From assembly GCF_027622945.1 (NCBI RefSeq), contig NZ_JAPZVQ010000003.1:1-64000 (forward strand): a DNA stretch of 64,000 nucleotides, in the 5' to 3' direction. Shown piece by piece: positions 18,019 through 26,251 of this stretch (the stretch's first letter is position 1; every line of letters starts with the position of its first letter). The stretch is from Glycomyces lechevalierae. GTDB lineage: Bacteria > Actinomycetota > Actinomycetes > Mycobacteriales > Micromonosporaceae. The position numbers and the translations under genes are program-made. The notes below the pieces were generated by a model. That model had not been told where the DNA came from and did no database searches. It saw nothing but the letters and a program-made list of their open reading frames with translations.

Positions 18019-19260
18019 GTGTCCACCGCTTCGCCAGTAGCCGACCCGAATTCGCCCGCCGCCGCCATCGCGACGGCGGCCGCCGACCCCTCGGTCGGCG
18101 AGGCCGGCTTCGGGTTCTACGTGCACGTCCCGTTCTGCGTCTCGCGCTGCGGCTACTGCGACTTCAACACGTACACCGCCTCCGAACTGGGCGCCGGGGT
18201 CTCGCGGGACACGTACGCGTCGATCGTCCGCGCCGAGATCCGCGACGCCGCCTCACGGTTCGCGGAGCGCAGCGCAGCGAACGATGGGCGCAGCGGTAAG
18301 CGCCCCAAGGTCGACACCGTGTTCTTCGGCGGCGGCACCCCCACCCTGCTCTCCGCCGCGGACCTCTCCTCGATCCTCGCCGAGATCGACGGGACCTTCG
18401 GCCTCGCCGACGGCTACGAGGCCACCACCGAGGCCAACCCCGAATCCGTGGACGCCGACTACCTCGCCGAACTCCACGACGGCGGCTTCACCCGGCTCTC
18501 GGTCGGCATGCAGTCCACCGCGTCCCACGTGCTCAAGATCCTCGACCGCGAGCACTCCCCGCAGAAGGCCCTCGACGCGGTCGCCTACGCCCGCAAGGCC
18601 GGATTCGAGCACGTGAGCCTCGACCTCATCTACGGCACGCCCGGCGAGACCGCCTCCGACTTCGGGGCGAGCCTCCACGCGGCCGTGGACGCCGGCGTCG
18701 ACCACGTCTCGGCGTACGCGCTCATCGTCGAGGACGGCACCGCGCTGGCCCGCCGCATCCGTTCCGGGCAGGTGCCGCAGCCCTCCGACGACGTGGCCGC
18801 CGACCGCTACCTCGCCGCCGAGGCCGTCCTCGCCGACGCCGGCTTCCACTGGTACGAGGTGTCCAACTGGGCCACCACCGAAGCCGCCCGATGCCGCCAC
18901 AACCTCCTCTACTGGGAGGGCGGCCACTGGTGGGGCGCCGGCCCGGGCGCGCACTCGCACCTGCCGGGCGTGCGCTGGTGGAACCACAAGCACCCCTCGA
19001 CCTACGGCGCGGCGCTCGCTGAGGGCCTGCCCGCGGCCGGGCACGAGGTCCTCACGAGTGATGACCAGTACCTCGAGCGGATCCTGCTGCGCACCCGGCT
19101 GGCGAGCGGACTGCCGCTATCGTTGCTGCGTCCGACCGGTACGGCGGCCGCGGAACGCGCGGCGGCCGACGGACTCGCCGTCATCGCGGACGGCCGCCTC
19201 CAGCTCACGCTGCGCGGTCGGCTCCTCGCGGACGCGGTCGTGAGAGACCTCACCTCCTGA
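18019..19260 (+). CDS. hemW: Heme chaperone HemW (radical SAM)
   Basis: HemW is a radical-SAM relative of HemN that binds heme and delivers it to proteins; it usually does not oxidise coproporphyrinogen. The 413-residue protein has YVHVPFCVSRCGYCDF near residues 34-49, with the CxxxCxxC iron-sulfur motif lacking the extra Cys of true HemN, then FFGGGTPTLL and a HemN C-terminal domain. A short low-complexity insert (ERSAANDGRSGKRP, DNA about 18255-18305 with repeated GCGCAGCG) precedes GGGTP. GTG 18019 appears leaderless. Confidence 0.92.
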   Translation: MSTASPVADPNSPAAAIATAAADPSVGEAGFGFYVHVPFCVSRCGYCDFNTYTASELGAGVSRDTYASIVRAEIRDAASRFAERSAANDGRSGKRPKVDTVFFGGGTPTLLSAADLSSILAEIDGTFGLADGYEATTEANPESVDADYLAELHDGGFTRLSVGMQSTASHVLKILDREHSPQKALDAVAYARKAGFEHVSLDLIYGTPGETASDFGASLHAAVDAGVDHVSAYALIVEDGTALARRIRSGQVPQPSDDVAADRYLAAEAVLADAGFHWYEVSNWATTEAARCRHNLLYWEGGHWWGAGPGAHSHLPGVRWWNHKHPSTYGAALAEGLPAAGHEVLTSDDQYLERILLRTRLASGLPLSLLRPTGTAAAERAAADGLAVIADGRLQLTLRGRLLADAVVRDLTS

Positions 19261-19399
19261 CGGCGTTCCGGCCGGTCACCGTTAGATTCGTGAAGACGTA
19301 ACGCATTCGCTCACCGTGCTCGCCCCGCGCGCCTCCCCCTAGAGGCCGGGCGACCCCGCACGGACCCCCCAATACGAAACCACCCGGAGCCCGCCACCC

Positions 19400-20524
19400 A
19401 TGCGCACCGCAACACCCACCCTCGCCCGCCGCGGCCTGCTCGTCGCCTCCGCCGCCGGCCTCGCCGCCGTCGCCGCCTGCAGCGAAGAGGAACCGCCCCC
19501 GGCGGTCGAGGACGAAGGCGGCCAGGGCGCCGAGGAGCCCACCTCGGCCGAGCCCTCGCCCGAGCCCCGCGAGATCACCATCACGCACGTGGGCGACACC
19601 ATGCCCGGCTCCTACCCGAACCAGATGGCCTCGGACGACGGCGCGAGCTTCTTCGACGGCGTCAAGGACGTCCTCACCGGCGACGTCGTCATCGCCAACA
19701 TGGAAGGCGCCCTCTCCACCCTCGAGTTCGACAAGTGCGGCGGCGGCGAGTGCACCTACTTCCGCCTCCCGGGCGAGTACGCGCAGGTCTTCGCCGACGC
19801 CGGCTTCCACGTCCTCAACCAGGCCAACAACCACGGCTGGGACGCCGGCCCCGACGGCGCCACCGAGACCCAGGAGGCCATCCGCGCCGCCGGCATGGAG
19901 GTCTGCGGCATCAAGGACGAAGTGGCCCTCGTCGAGACCGAGAGCGGCCTCACCGTCGGCCTCGTCGGCTTCGCGCCGTACACCTTCTACACCGACAGCC
20001 GCGACCTCGACGCCGTCGCCGCGCTCGTCGCCTCCGCCAAGGAACAGGCCGATATCGTCATCGCCACCGCCCACCTCGGCGCCGAGGGCACCGACTACCG
20101 GCACGTCCCCGAAGGCGTCGAGAACTACCTCGGCGAGGACCGCGGCGACACCCGCGGCTTCGCCCACACCTGCATCGACAACGGCGCGGACCTCGTCGTC
20201 GGCCACGGCCCGCACGTGCTGCGCGGCATGGAGGTCTACAACGGCAAGCTCATCTGCTACTCCCTCGGGAACTTCGGCGGCGGCCAGAACCTCTTCTCCA
20301 CCGACGGCCCCCTCGGCCGCTCCGCAGTGCTCTCGGTCACTCTCCGCGAGGACGGCACCATCGTCACCGCCAAGATGACCGCGACCCGCATGGACGGCGA
20401 CGGCTACCCGCAGCTCGACGACGAGAACGGCGCCTACGACGACCTCAACGAGCTCGCCGAGGACTTCGGGGACGACGCGGCCACCGTTGGCGACGACGGC
20501 GTGCTCGTCCTCCCCTCTGCCTGA
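19400..20524 (+). CDS. CapA family lipoprotein
   Basis: A 374-residue exported protein of the CapA/PgsA metallophosphatase-like family, first known from poly-gamma-glutamate capsule synthesis. It has a signal with an Arg pair ([14 protein letters not shown]) and a lipobox-like AVAAC, an acidic linker, then [24 protein letters not shown] and [15 protein letters not shown], the usual metal-site blocks. No capsule genes (capB, capC) are near, so the substrate is unknown. 19261-19399 before it shows no other gene. The 3' end lies 13 bp before the CIRCE element. Confidence 0.85.
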   Translation: MRTATPTLARRGLLVASAAGLAAVAACSEEEPPPAVEDEGGQGAEEPTSAEPSPEPREITITHVGDTMPGSYPNQMASDDGASFFDGVKDVLTGDVVIANMEGALSTLEFDKCGGGECTYFRLPGEYAQVFADAGFHVLNQANNHGWDAGPDGATETQEAIRAAGMEVCGIKDEVALVETESGLTVGLVGFAPYTFYTDSRDLDAVAALVASAKEQADIVIATAHLGAEGTDYRHVPEGVENYLGEDRGDTRGFAHTCIDNGADLVVGHGPHVLRGMEVYNGKLICYSLGNFGGGQNLFSTDGPLGRSAVLSVTLREDGTIVTAKMTATRMDGDGYPQLDDENGAYDDLNELAEDFGDDAATVGDDGVLVLPSA

Positions 20525-20537
20525 CGGCACACGTAGA

Positions 20538-20564
20538 CTGGCACTCCCGGACCGGGAGTGCCAG
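20538..20564 (+). promoter_or_regulatory. CIRCE operator for HrcA
   Basis: The inverted repeat CTGGCACTC-N9-GAGTGCCAG matches the CIRCE consensus (TTAGCACTC-N9-GAGTGCTAA) at the conserved inner bases and spacing. TAGACT at 20534-20539 may be the -10 it overlaps. It lies 92 bp before hrcA, so HrcA should repress its own operon and release it on heat shock. Confidence 0.9.
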
Positions 20565-20655
20565 ACTTGAGTCCGGCCGACTGAACCCCGCGGGTTCGGT
20601 CCGGGACACACCGAACGGTCGAACGACCGGCGAAGACGGAGGGGACGTGGCGGCG

Positions 20656-21672
20656 ATGGACGATCGCAAACTCGAAGTGCTGCGCGCCATCGTCGAGGAC
20701 TACGTGGCCACCCAGGAGCCCGTCGGCTCCAAAGCGGTCTCCCAGCGCCACTCCCTCGGCGTCTCGGCCGCGACCGTCCGCAACGACATGGCCTACCTCG
20801 AAGAGGCCGGCTACATCCAGCAGCCCCACACCTCCGCCGGGCGCATCCCCACCGCGAAGGGCTACCGGCTCTTCGTGGACCGCCTCGGCAAGATCAAGCC
20901 GCTCTCGGCCGCCGAGCGCCGCGCCGTGCACCGCTTCCTCTCCGAGGCCATCGACCTCGACGACGTCGTCACCCGGACCGTGCGGCTGCTCGCCCAGCTC
21001 ACCCACCAGGTCGCGGTCGTCCAGTACCCGAGTCTCAACCGTTCCTCAGTGCGCCACCTCGAACTCGTGTCGCTCACGCCCACAAGGCTCATGGTCGTCA
21101 TGATCACCGACACCGGCCGCGTCGAGCAGCGCTATGTGGAGATGCCCGCCGAGCTCAGCGAGGACGACGTCCTCGAACTGCGCCGCCTCGTCAACGAACA
21201 GCTCCAAGGGAAGCCGCTCGCCGACGCGCCGCGCATCATCGCGGACCTCGCCGGGCTCGCCCGCCCCGAGCTGCACCCCACCGCCTCGGCGCTGGCGCGC
21301 GTGCTCCTGGAGACCGTGGTCGCGCGCACCGAGGAGCGCGTCGCCGTCGCGGGCGCCGCGAACCTGACGCGCCCCGGGAACTTCTTCGCCGGGTCCCTGC
21401 GGCCCATCCTCGAAGCCCTCGAGGAGGAGGTCGTGCTCATGCAGCTGCTGGGCCGAGCCGACTCCAACGCGCTCCTCACCGTGCGCATCGGCGACGAGAA
21501 CAACCTGGACGACTTCCGCGAGACCACCGTGGTCACCGCCGGATACGGACCGGGTTCGGTGGTCGGCCACATGGGCGTCCTCGGACCCACCCGCATGGAC
21601 TACCCGGGCACGATCGCGGCCGTCCGCGCCGTCGCCCGGTACGTGTCCGAGATTTTGGAACAGAACCGCTGA
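20656..21672 (+). CDS. hrcA: Heat-inducible transcription repressor HrcA
   Basis: HrcA binds CIRCE and represses chaperone genes until heat diverts GroEL. The 338-residue protein has an N-terminal winged helix ([20 protein letters not shown] near 30-49, then [14 protein letters not shown]), a dimer region and a GAF-like inserted domain with [20 protein letters not shown] near the end. ATG 20656 is chosen; GTG 20647 is possible, but GGAGGGG would be only 2 bases away. dnaJ follows 15 bp later in the same operon. Confidence 0.95.
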   Translation: MDDRKLEVLRAIVEDYVATQEPVGSKAVSQRHSLGVSAATVRNDMAYLEEAGYIQQPHTSAGRIPTAKGYRLFVDRLGKIKPLSAAERRAVHRFLSEAIDLDDVVTRTVRLLAQLTHQVAVVQYPSLNRSSVRHLELVSLTPTRLMVVMITDTGRVEQRYVEMPAELSEDDVLELRRLVNEQLQGKPLADAPRIIADLAGLARPELHPTASALARVLLETVVARTEERVAVAGAANLTRPGNFFAGSLRPILEALEEEVVLMQLLGRADSNALLTVRIGDENNLDDFRETTVVTAGYGPGSVVGHMGVLGPTRMDYPGTIAAVRAVARYVSEILEQNR

Positions 21673-21687
21673 CAGGACAGAGCGCAC

Positions 21688-22821
21688 GTGGCTAAGGACT
21701 ACTACGGCATTCTCGGCGTCGACCGGAACGCCGCCGACGACGAACTCAAGAAGGCGTACCGGAAGCTGGCGCGCAAGTACCACCCCGACGTCAGCGACGA
21801 GCCGGACGCGCAAGAGCGCCTGCAGGAGATCAACGCCGCCTTCGAAGTCCTCATGGACCCGCAGAAGCGCGCCATCGTGGACGCCGGAGGCGACCCGTTC
21901 TCCCGCACCGCGGGCGCCGGCAGCGGCGCCCCCTTCATGGGCTTCGAGGACATCATGGACGCCTTCTTCGGCGGCTCCATGGGCGGCTTCGGCCGCCGCG
22001 GCCCGCGCTCGCGCACCCGCCCCGGCAACGACGCGCTCCTGCGCCTCGACCTCGACCTCGAGGAGGTCGCGTTCGGCACCGAGTCGACCCTCACCGTGGA
22101 CACCGCGATCATCTGCGACTCCTGCGAGGGCACCTGCACCGAAGGCGACGCCGAACCCCAGACCTGCTCCACCTGCAACGGCTCCGGCGAGGTCCAGGTC
22201 GTGCAGCGCACGATCCTCGGCCAGGTCCGCACCGCGCGCCCCTGCTCGGCCTGCTCCGGCTACGGCACGATCATCACCGACCCCTGCCGCAAGTGCGGCG
22301 GCGAAGGCCGCGTCCGCTCCCGGCGGCGCATCACCGTCAAGGTCCCCGCGGGCGTCGAGGACGGCATGCGCATCCGCCTCTCCGGCGAAGGCGAGGTCGG
22401 CCCCGGCGGCGGCCCTGCCGGCGACCTCTACGTCGAGGTCCACGAGAAGCCCCACGAGGTCTTCACCCGCGAAGGCTCCGACCTGCGCTGCCGCGTCCGC
22501 GTCCCCATGACCCAGGCGGCGCTCGGCACCAAGCTCAACATCCACACCCTGGACGACCAGGTCGAGGTCGAAGTCGCCTCCGGCACCCAGCCCGGCACGA
22601 TCAAGAAGGTCCGCGGCCACGGCGTCCCCCGCCTCCGCGGCGGCGGCACCCGCGGCGACCTCTACGTCGAACTCGACGTGCGCACCCCCACCAAGATCGA
22701 CGCCGAGCAGGAAGAACTCCTCAAGAAGCTCGCCAGCCTCCGCGACGAGGAGATCAAAGAGGTCAAAGGCGGCAGCGGTTTTTTTAGCCGCATGCGCGAC
22801 GCCTTCAACGGCCACGCGTAG
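21688..22821 (+). CDS. dnaJ: Molecular chaperone DnaJ
   Basis: DnaJ delivers unfolded proteins to DnaK and stimulates its ATPase. The 377-residue protein has a J domain with HPD near residue 31, a Gly/Phe-rich stretch, four zinc repeats (CDSCEGTC, CSTCNGSG, CSACSGYG, CRKCGGEG) and C-terminal substrate domains. The first repeat ends in Cys where Gly is usual. This is the hrcA-linked copy (DnaJ2 of actinobacteria). A run of seven T near 22779 interrupts otherwise GC-rich codons. The last codons and stop lie in a 40-bp tandem repeat. Confidence 0.95.
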   Translation: MAKDYYGILGVDRNAADDELKKAYRKLARKYHPDVSDEPDAQERLQEINAAFEVLMDPQKRAIVDAGGDPFSRTAGAGSGAPFMGFEDIMDAFFGGSMGGFGRRGPRSRTRPGNDALLRLDLDLEEVAFGTESTLTVDTAIICDSCEGTCTEGDAEPQTCSTCNGSGEVQVVQRTILGQVRTARPCSACSGYGTIITDPCRKCGGEGRVRSRRRITVKVPAGVEDGMRIRLSGEGEVGPGGGPAGDLYVEVHEKPHEVFTREGSDLRCRVRVPMTQAALGTKLNIHTLDDQVEVEVASGTQPGTIKKVRGHGVPRLRGGGTRGDLYVELDVRTPTKIDAEQEELLKKLASLRDEEIKEVKGGSGFFSRMRDAFNGHA

Positions 22822-22903
22822 CGGGGCCTTTGAACGGGAAGCGCAGCACGGCCACGCGTAGCGGGGCCTTTGAACGGGAAGCGCAGCACGGCCACGCGTA
22901 GCG
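22808..22903 (+). repeat. 40-bp tandem repeat spanning dnaJ stop
   Basis: Two identical 40-bp units (22808-22847 and 22848-22887) and a 16-base partial third (22888-22903). Each begins ACGGCCACGCGTAGCG, so each contains the last dnaJ codons and its TAG stop. Units also hold GGGAAGCGC, which recurs in the hairpin just downstream. Confidence 0.95.
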
Positions 22904-22921
22904 CACCGAGGACACTGACGG

Positions 22922-22962
22922 GCCCCGCTTCCCCGCCGCGAACCGCGGCCGGGAAGCGGGGC
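22922..22962 (+). terminator. Hairpin after dnaJ
   Basis: An inverted repeat (GCCCCGCTTCCC with GGGAAGCGGGGC) with a second inner stem (CCGCG/CGCGG). There is no T tract. It probably ends the hrcA-dnaJ transcript. Confidence 0.65.
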
Positions 22963-22981
22963 TCCGCTACACTCCGGGCCC

Positions 22982-23461
22982 GTGACCAGCCTCCACCCCA
23001 GCAGCCTCCTGTGCCTCGCGGTCGTCCTCGTCGCGGGCGTCGTCGCCCTCGTCATCGCCCTGCGGCTGCGCTCCCGCCGCGCCCCGCGCGGACCCCGCCT
23101 CGACGTGCCCGCCCCCGCCGGCGGCCCGCAGATCGGCGAACGCTGGATGGCCGACGTGCCCTTCGAGGACGAGTCGCGCCGCTCCAAGCGCCGACCCTGC
23201 CTCGTCATCGGTCACTCCGGGCGCGGCTACTGGGTCCTCAAATGCACCACCCAGGCGCCCCGCGAAGCCGAATGGCGCGTCCCCGTGACCGCCGACCGCT
23301 GGGACCCGGACGCCGACCGCGACGGCTACGTCGACCTCGTCCCGTACCACCTCCCCAAGGCTCGCTTCGCGCACGCGTTCGGCCGCATCGCCGACCGCCG
23401 CCTCTACCGCGACATCACCGGCCGCCTCCGGTGGGAACGCGCCGTCGACTTCGTGCGCTGA
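22982..23461 (+). CDS. Membrane-anchored MazF/PemK-fold protein
   Basis: A 159-residue protein with one N-terminal membrane helix (about 8-28), a basic linker, then a domain resembling actinobacterial PemK/MazF-like proteins: GERWMADVPFEDESRRSKRR with PCLVI after it, then GYWVLKCTT. The order 'W-A-D-VPF-D-S-K-RPCLV' fits that fold. No antitoxin gene is adjacent and the membrane anchor is unusual for an mRNA-cutting toxin, so a housekeeping or binding role is possible. TACACT (22968-22973) lies 8 bases before GTG 22982, suggesting a leaderless mRNA. Confidence 0.65.
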   Translation: MTSLHPSSLLCLAVVLVAGVVALVIALRLRSRRAPRGPRLDVPAPAGGPQIGERWMADVPFEDESRRSKRRPCLVIGHSGRGYWVLKCTTQAPREAEWRVPVTADRWDPDADRDGYVDLVPYHLPKARFAHAFGRIADRRLYRDITGRLRWERAVDFVR

Positions 23462-23511
23462 CCCCCGACTAAGCTGGCCCGGTCACCGATCCGCGACCGA
23501 ACAGGAACCTT

Positions 23512-24237
23512 GTGAGCGACCCGGTCTTCCTCGTCGACGCCGTCCCCGCCGCCGACGGCTTCGTTCTCGACGGCCCCGAAGGGCACCACGCCGCCGACGT
23601 CCAGCGCCTCCAGCCCGGCGAGACGCTGCTGCTCACCGACGGCCGCGGCGAGGTCGCCTCCGCGCGCGTCACCCACGCCGAACGCGGGTCCCTGCGCCTC
23701 GACATCCTCGAACGCCGCACCGTCGCCGCCCCCGACCCGAAGCTCACCGTCGTCCAGGCCCTCCCCAAGGGCGACCGCGGCGAACGCGCCGTCCAGATGC
23801 TCACCGAGATCGGCGTCGACGAAGTGATCCCCTGGGCCGCTTCGCGCTCCATCGTCCAGTGGAAGGGCCCGCGCGGCGACAAGGCCCGCGCCAAGTGGAC
23901 CGCCACCGCCCGCGAAGCCTCGAAACAAGCCCGGCGGCCCCACCTCGCGCACGTCGCCGAGCTCCACACCACCAAGCAGCTCGTCGCCCGCCTCCGGAAC
24001 GCGAGCCGGGTCCTCGTCCTCCACGAAGAGGCCGACTCGCCGCTCTCGCAGGTCGACCTCCCCGCGACCGGCGAGATCGTGATCGTCATCGGCCCCGAAG
24101 GCTCCATCAGCCCCGACGAGCTGGACGCCCTCAAAGAGTTCGGCGAACCGATCCGCCTCGGCGACACCGTCCTGCGCACCTCCACCGCCGGCCCCGCCGC
24201 ACTGGCGGTGCTTCAGGCCCGACTCGGCCGCTGGTGA
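23512..24237 (+). CDS. rsmE: 16S rRNA m3U1498 methyltransferase RsmE
   Basis: RsmE methylates N3 of U1498 in helix 44 of 16S rRNA. The 241-residue protein has the N-terminal PUA-like domain (FVLDGPEGHHAADVQRLQPG) and the SPOUT knot with VIVIGPEGSISPDELDAL near 190-207 and LGDTVLRTSTAGPAAL at the end, the SAM-binding loops. Length is typical. The order dnaJ-rsmE-HIT is conserved in actinobacteria. The GTG start follows AGGAACC. Confidence 0.95.
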   Translation: MSDPVFLVDAVPAADGFVLDGPEGHHAADVQRLQPGETLLLTDGRGEVASARVTHAERGSLRLDILERRTVAAPDPKLTVVQALPKGDRGERAVQMLTEIGVDEVIPWAASRSIVQWKGPRGDKARAKWTATAREASKQARRPHLAHVAELHTTKQLVARLRNASRVLVLHEEADSPLSQVDLPATGEIVIVIGPEGSISPDELDALKEFGEPIRLGDTVLRTSTAGPAALAVLQARLGRW

Positions 24238-24251
24238 CTAGGATTCCGGGC

Positions 24252-24605
24252 ATGACCGACACCGACTGCATCTTCTGCAAGATCGTCGCCGGGGACATCC
24301 CCTCCACGAAGGTCCTCGAGACCGACCGCGTGCTCGCCTTCCGCGACCTCCACCCGAAGGCCCCCACGCACGTCCTGGTGATCCCCAAGGAGCACTACCG
24401 CGACACGGCCGCGCTGGCCGCCGCCGACCCGGAGCTCGCCGGCGCGGTCCTGCACGCGGCCGCCGAGGTCGCGGCCGCGGAGGGCGTCGCCGAGGACGGC
24501 TGGCGCCTGCTCGCCAACACGGGCGCGAACGGCGGCCAGGAAGTGTTCCACGTCCACTTCCACGTCTTCGGCGGAAAACCGCTCGGACGGATGCTTTCGA
24601 GCTGA
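24252..24605 (+). CDS. HIT family nucleotide-binding protein
   Basis: A 117-residue HIT protein (HinT-like), probably hydrolysing purine nucleotide phosphoramidates such as AMP-lysine. It opens with CIFCKIVAGDIP, whose Cys pair can bind zinc, and ends with the triad motif VFHVHFHVFGGKPLGRM. Length is right for HinT. TAGGAT (24239-24244) lies 7 bases before the ATG and no Shine-Dalgarno is visible, so it may have its own leaderless transcript although rsmE ends only 14 bp upstream. Confidence 0.92.
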   Translation: MTDTDCIFCKIVAGDIPSTKVLETDRVLAFRDLHPKAPTHVLVIPKEHYRDTAALAAADPELAGAVLHAAAEVAAAEGVAEDGWRLLANTGANGGQEVFHVHFHVFGGKPLGRMLSS

Positions 24606-24631
24606 AATCACACCGCGTCCGCGATTACTCG

Positions 24632-24661
24632 TTGTCGTGTGTCGCAGGCGGCAACTACCAT
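24632..24661 (+). promoter_or_regulatory. Promoter of phoH leader
   Basis: TTGTCG (24632-24637) and TACCAT (24656-24661), 18 bases apart, make a good housekeeping promoter. Transcription should start about 24668, exactly at the ATG of a short reading frame. Confidence 0.6.
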
Positions 24662-24667
24662 TGAGGC

Positions 24668-24751
24668 ATGTCGAACAGCGGCCTGAAGGCCGCTGCAAGT
24701 CTCACTTTGGGAAGCAGGTGGCGAACAGCCCTCCGCGGGCGAAGCCTATGA
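24668..24751 (+). CDS. Predicted leader peptide of phoH
   Basis: A 27-codon frame (MSNSGLKAAASLTL and on, ending GRSL) starts 6 bases after the TACCAT -10 element and ends in TGA that overlaps the phoH ATG as ATGA. phoH has no good Shine-Dalgarno of its own, so its translation may depend on ribosomes finishing this peptide. AGCGGCC-TGAA-GGCCGCT (24676-24693) can form a hairpin inside the frame. Conservation has not been checked; it may be only a chance frame. Confidence 0.45.
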   Translation: MSNSGLKAAASLTLGSRWRTALRGRSL

Positions 24752-25794
24752 CCGACCGCTCTGACAACGGCCAGCGAAACTCGACGATCACGTCCACGAT
24801 CACCGTCGGAGACCAGAGCTCGCTCATGGCACTGCTGGGCCGCGCCGACGAGAACCTCCGCTACATCGAACGCCGCAACCCCGGCGTCGACCTCCACGTA
24901 CGCGGGGACACCATCACTCTCACCGGACTCAACGGCGCCCTGCACGCCGCGGAACGACTCGTGAAGGAGCTGCTCGCCTTGGTCGAGAACGGCGAGAGCG
25001 TCGACCCGGACATGATCCGGCGCACCGAGAACATGCTCAAGGCCGCCCCCGGCGAGCGGCCCGTCGATGTCCTGACGCAGAACATCGTCTCCAAGCGCGG
25101 CAAGGCGATCCGCCCCAAGACGCTCGGCCAGAAGCACTATGTGGAGGCGATCGACAACAACACGATCGTCTTCGGCATCGGCCCGGCCGGTACCGGCAAG
25201 ACCTACCTCGCCATGGCCAAGGCCGTGCAGGCGCTGCAGGCCAAGGAGATCAACCGGATCATCCTGACCCGCCCCGCCGTCGAGGCCGGGGAGAAGCTCG
25301 GCTTCCTGCCGGGCACGCTCTTCGAGAAGATCGACCCGTATCTGCGACCGCTCTACGACGCGCTCCACGACATGATCGACCCCACGTCGATCCCGAAGCT
25401 CATGGAAGCCGGCACGATCGAGGTCGCGCCCCTGGCTTTCATGAGGGGTAGGACGCTGAATGACTCCTTCATCATTCTCGACGAGGCGCAGAACACCACG
25501 CCCGAGCAGATGAAGATGTTCCTGACGCGGCTCGGTTTCGGCTCGAAGATCGTCGTCACGGGCGACATCACCCAGGTCGACCTGCCGAACAACGCCACCT
25601 CCGGGCTGCGCGTCGTCCGCGACATCCTCGAAGGCGTCGAGGACGTGCACTTCGCCACCCTCCGGGCGGAAGATGTCGTCAGGCACCAGCTCGTCAGCGA
25701 TATCGTGAACGCCTACGAGAAGTGGGACGCCCGCACCGGCGACCCCGCCAAGAAGGGGCAACGAGGAAACCGTGGGCATCGAGATCATCAATGA
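24748..25794 (+). CDS. phoH: PhoH family ATPase
   Basis: PhoH is a cytosolic ATPase with a RecA/helicase-like fold linked to RNA metabolism; its gene usually sits next to ybeY, the 16S rRNA maturation endonuclease. The 348-residue protein has a KH-like N-terminal part (about 20-90), Walker A GPAGTGKT near 148, and the Walker B strand FIILDEAQN near 245. ATG 24748 matches the family start; 37 further codons are open upstream. The tail overlaps ybeY by 23 bases. Confidence 0.93.
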   Translation: MTDRSDNGQRNSTITSTITVGDQSSLMALLGRADENLRYIERRNPGVDLHVRGDTITLTGLNGALHAAERLVKELLALVENGESVDPDMIRRTENMLKAAPGERPVDVLTQNIVSKRGKAIRPKTLGQKHYVEAIDNNTIVFGIGPAGTGKTYLAMAKAVQALQAKEINRIILTRPAVEAGEKLGFLPGTLFEKIDPYLRPLYDALHDMIDPTSIPKLMEAGTIEVAPLAFMRGRTLNDSFIILDEAQNTTPEQMKMFLTRLGFGSKIVVTGDITQVDLPNNATSGLRVVRDILEGVEDVHFATLRAEDVVRHQLVSDIVNAYEKWDARTGDPAKKGQRGNRGHRDHQ

Positions 25795-26245
25795 GTCAGG
25801 GCGAGCAGTCGACGAGTCGGGCATCCGTGCCGTCTCCGACTTCGCCCTCCACGAGATGGGCGTGAACCCGCTCGCCGAACTCTCGATCCTCGTCGTCGAC
25901 ATCGAGCACATGACGGAGCTCAACAAGCGCTGGATGGGCGGCACGGGTCCCACGGACGTCCTCTCGTTCCCGATGGACGACGCCATGCCCGGCCGCCCCG
26001 ACTCCTCCGAGCCGGGCACGCCGATCCTCGGCGACCTCGTGCTCTCGCCCGAGGTGGCCGAGGCCCAGGCCAAGGAGGCCGGGCACTCCACCGCGGACGA
26101 GATGCACATGCTCACCGTCCACGGGGTGCTCCACATCCTCGGCTACGACCACGCCGAGCCCGAGCAGGCCAAGGAGATGTTCGGCCTGCAGAACCGGCTG
26201 CTCGACGCCTGGCGGGCCAAACGCGACGCCGCAGCGGAGAGTTAG
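25772..26245 (+). CDS. ybeY: rRNA maturation endoribonuclease YbeY
   Basis: YbeY is a zinc endoribonuclease needed for 16S rRNA 3' maturation and ribosome quality control. The 157-residue protein contains [11 protein letters not shown] near 68 and the zinc motif [11 protein letters not shown] near 117-127, with all three His ligands. It starts at GTG inside the last codons of phoH (23-bp overlap) and is followed 6 bp later by the CBS membrane protein, so the cluster is one operon. Confidence 0.95.
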   Translation: MGIEIINESGRAVDESGIRAVSDFALHEMGVNPLAELSILVVDIEHMTELNKRWMGGTGPTDVLSFPMDDAMPGRPDSSEPGTPILGDLVLSPEVAEAQAKEAGHSTADEMHMLTVHGVLHILGYDHAEPEQAKEMFGLQNRLLDAWRAKRDAAAES

Positions 26246-26251
26246 GCCCGC

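Noticed and set aside
22775..22790. Programmed frameshift at the T7 run near the dnaJ end
   Set aside because: The normal frame gives a standard DnaJ C-terminus, and a shifted frame adds nothing recognisable.
22808..22903. CRISPR array
   Set aside because: The units are contiguous identical copies without spacers and include coding sequence; no cas genes are near.
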